From JAGMDK01 sp023128695 (GTDB lineage: Bacteria; Planctomycetota; Phycisphaerae; UBA1845; Fen-1342), in the NCBI GenBank assembly GCA_030628805.1, contig DAOVQG010000087.1, positions 1-15,233 of the forward strand: a DNA stretch of 15,233 nt, written 5' to 3'. Shown piece by piece: positions 14,235 to 15,233 of this stretch. Position numbers and translations under genes: made by a program. Position 1 is the stretch's first letter, and the number at the start of each line of letters is the position of its first letter. The notes under the pieces were generated by a model. It saw only the letters and a list, made by a program, of their open reading frames with translations, was not told the origin of the DNA and did not search any database.

Positions 14235-14342
14235 CGACGCGCCACTTAACGCAGTTCGAGTCGGCCCCATTCACGCACAAACGCGGGTTGATTTATTATG
14301 GGGCCCTTGGACGAAGAGGCATTTTGAATTCCTTGGGCTCCA

Positions 14343-14364
14343 GGCGCGCACGTTTGTGCGTGCC
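14343..14364. terminator. Hairpin downstream of lipA
   Basis: GGCGCGCAC-GTTT-GTGCGTGCC forms a 9-bp stem (one G-U pair) with a 4-nt loop, 108 nt after the lipA stop. No T run follows, so it may be a repeat or RNA-stabilising stem rather than a true intrinsic terminator. Confidence 0.35.
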
Positions 14365-14410
14365 ACCCTCAATAAACACGTACTCGACCAACGAACGGGA
14401 GCTCAAAGAA

Positions 14411-14490
14411 GCTAACCGCTGACCGCTGAAAGCTGACCGCTGAGTGCTGAGTGCTGACCGCTGAAAGCTGATTGCTGAAAGCTGACCGCT
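14411..14490 (+). repeat. 7-nt tandem array GCTGANN
   Basis: Eleven uninterrupted heptamers: GCTAACC, then GCTGA followed by CC, AA, CC, GT, GT, CC, AA, TT, AA, CC, and a final GCT. The first five bases are nearly fixed and the last two vary. It fills the space between the convergent ends of lipA and the downstream gene, stopping 4 nt from the latter's stop codon. Confidence 0.9.
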
Positions 14491-14493
14491 CTT

Positions 14494-15090
14494 TCAAATC
14501 GGCCGCCGCAAGGCGCTGCGCATCGCCGCGGCGATCTTGTCGGGCAACATGGTCAGGGCGGCGGTGAGGGCGTCAGAGCCCTCGGCTTGTTTCAGCCGCG
14601 CGGCGGCGAGCCGCAACGTCGAGTCCCGCTCGGTGCAGAACACCTGGAAGGCCGCCAGCAACTCGTCGCGTGACCAGAGGCTGAGCGGGTCGGCGACGTT
14701 GGCCTGTCGGCGAGCCCATTTGATCAGCGACTCCGGGCCTTCCGTGTGTTCATACAGCGGGGCCGTCGCTGCGATGTGTTGGGCCGGCGTCCCGAGGAAC
14801 TCCGTGATCGACTCCGGCAGTCTGGTGAGACGGTCATCGGCGGTTCGTTTCCCCGCGGTGTCCAGCCAGCCGGCGGCCCGTGTCGGCTCCGACCGCGGCT
14901 CGACCAGTCGTGCCGGGGGAACCTGCAACGTACGGTGGCCGGTGGCAAACTGGACGGACACCCGGTGGGCCGGTTGCCCATCAATAATTGTGGATTGCAC
15001 CCGCAACACGGTGCCGACACCCCATTCCGGCCGGTTGGGCAGGCTCACTTTGCGTCCCACGAGTTTGTCTGTGATTTCTAGTTCTGACAC
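14494..15090 (-). CDS. DUF3553-like N-terminal domain protein with helical C-terminus
   Basis: A 198-residue cytoplasmic protein with no signal peptide. Residues 8-63 (GRKVSLPNRPEWGVGTVLRV ... HRVSVQFATGHRTLQVPPARLV) match the pattern of DUF3553, a small beta-barrel that starts with a V..P..PEWG.G.V signature and is found in other proteins next to nucleic-acid enzymes. The function is not known. Residues 85-198 are predicted helical with no motif I recognise (TEFLGTPAQHIAAT, LIKWARRQANVADPLSLWSR, ALTMLPDKIAAAMRSALRRP). The start ATG at 15090 has AAAGGTG about 6 nt upstream. It converges with lipA across the heptamer array. A nucleic-acid-binding role is only a guess from the fold. Confidence 0.8.
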   Translation of the reverse strand: MSELEITDKLVGRKVSLPNRPEWGVGTVLRVQSTIIDGQPAHRVSVQFATGHRTLQVPPARLVEPRSEPTRAAGWLDTAGKRTADDRLTRLPESITEFLGTPAQHIAATAPLYEHTEGPESLIKWARRQANVADPLSLWSRDELLAAFQVFCTERDSTLRLAAARLKQAEGSDALTAALTMLPDKIAAAMRSALRRPI

Positions 15091-15200
15091 CGATACACCT
15101 TTCGCACTTGCCGCTCGTTCGCGAAGGCGGGAATGGATTCCCGCGGGCTCGGGTGCCGGGCTCGGGCGCGAGATAGGAATCTCGCACCAGCGTCAGCTTG

Positions 15201-15233
15201 GGGAGGGCGAAGCTCCCGCTGAGCCGCGGCGCC
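15201..15233 (+). repeat. GGGAGGGCGAAGCTCC hairpin repeat, truncated by the window edge
   Basis: GGGAGGGCGAAGCTCCCGCT then GAGCCGCGGCG matches 7014-7043 almost base for base. The right arm would lie beyond the window. Confidence 0.8.

Noticed and set aside
14240..14275. GCAGTTCGAGTCGGCC resembling a tRNA T-arm
   Set aside because: The bases flanking the TTCGAGT loop do not pair as a 5-bp stem and no acceptor or anticodon arms fit around it.

Overview
The window looks like chromosomal DNA from a high-GC planctomycete, probably an uncultured Phycisphaerae-like lineage. Three things point there. The large exported protein carries calcium-loop repeats of the form DCNTNGxxDECD and a dockerin-like C-terminus (GDSNCDG...NWRDID). 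The gene starts have variable or weak ribosome binding sites. The intergenic DNA is crowded with short GC-rich palindromic repeats whose chance translations (GTGILPV, WHGCVSRV, REGEAPAEP) I associate with planctomycete genomes. The taxon is an inference; there is no rRNA gene or other marker here.

Layout from left to right. Positions 1-2494 (minus) hold most of hypF, the carbamoyltransferase of hydrogenase maturation; its C-terminus lies beyond the window. Its frame is unbroken although two blocks of dispersed palindromic repeat DNA lie inside it, adding about 84 and 38 residues. Diverging from it at 2783-6973 (plus) is a 1396-residue exported modular protein: signal peptide, lectin-like region, Ig domain, four fibronectin III repeats, beta-rich region, calcium loops, discoidin-like domain and dockerin-like end. 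It converges on a response regulator-GAF-HD-GYP protein (7237-8907, minus) across a cluster of hairpin-forming repeats. Then come a lipoprotein built of TSNG repeats (9474-10391, plus), a PocR-like/GAF/SpoIIE-type PP2C phosphatase (10672-12450, minus), lipoyl synthase lipA (13251-14234, plus) and a DUF3553-like protein (14494-15090, minus).

The genes look like independent single-gene units rather than one pathway. Strands alternate and no two adjacent genes are in operon-like spacing. Two (HD-GYP and PP2C) are cytoplasmic signalling outputs, two (the modular protein and the lipoprotein) are cell-envelope or exported, and hypF and lipA are housekeeping or metallocofactor-linked enzymes.

The most unusual content is the repeat landscape. 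I can distinguish (i) CACCGGC-N5-GCCGGTG hairpins that have entered hypF in frame; (ii) GGGTGGCACGGC...GCCGTGCCACCC hairpins; (iii) GGGAGGGCGAAGCTCC hairpins; (iv) GCGGGCTGAAGCCCGC palindromes; (v) three unrelated tandem arrays that all have a 7-nt period; and (vi) a 297-bp non-coding element with imperfect terminal inverted repeats and a perfect 10-bp flanking direct repeat (12728-13024), with a probable degenerate relative at 10407-10679 that supplies the stop codon of the PP2C gene. Repeat families (i), (ii) and (vi) are the best candidates for something undescribed.
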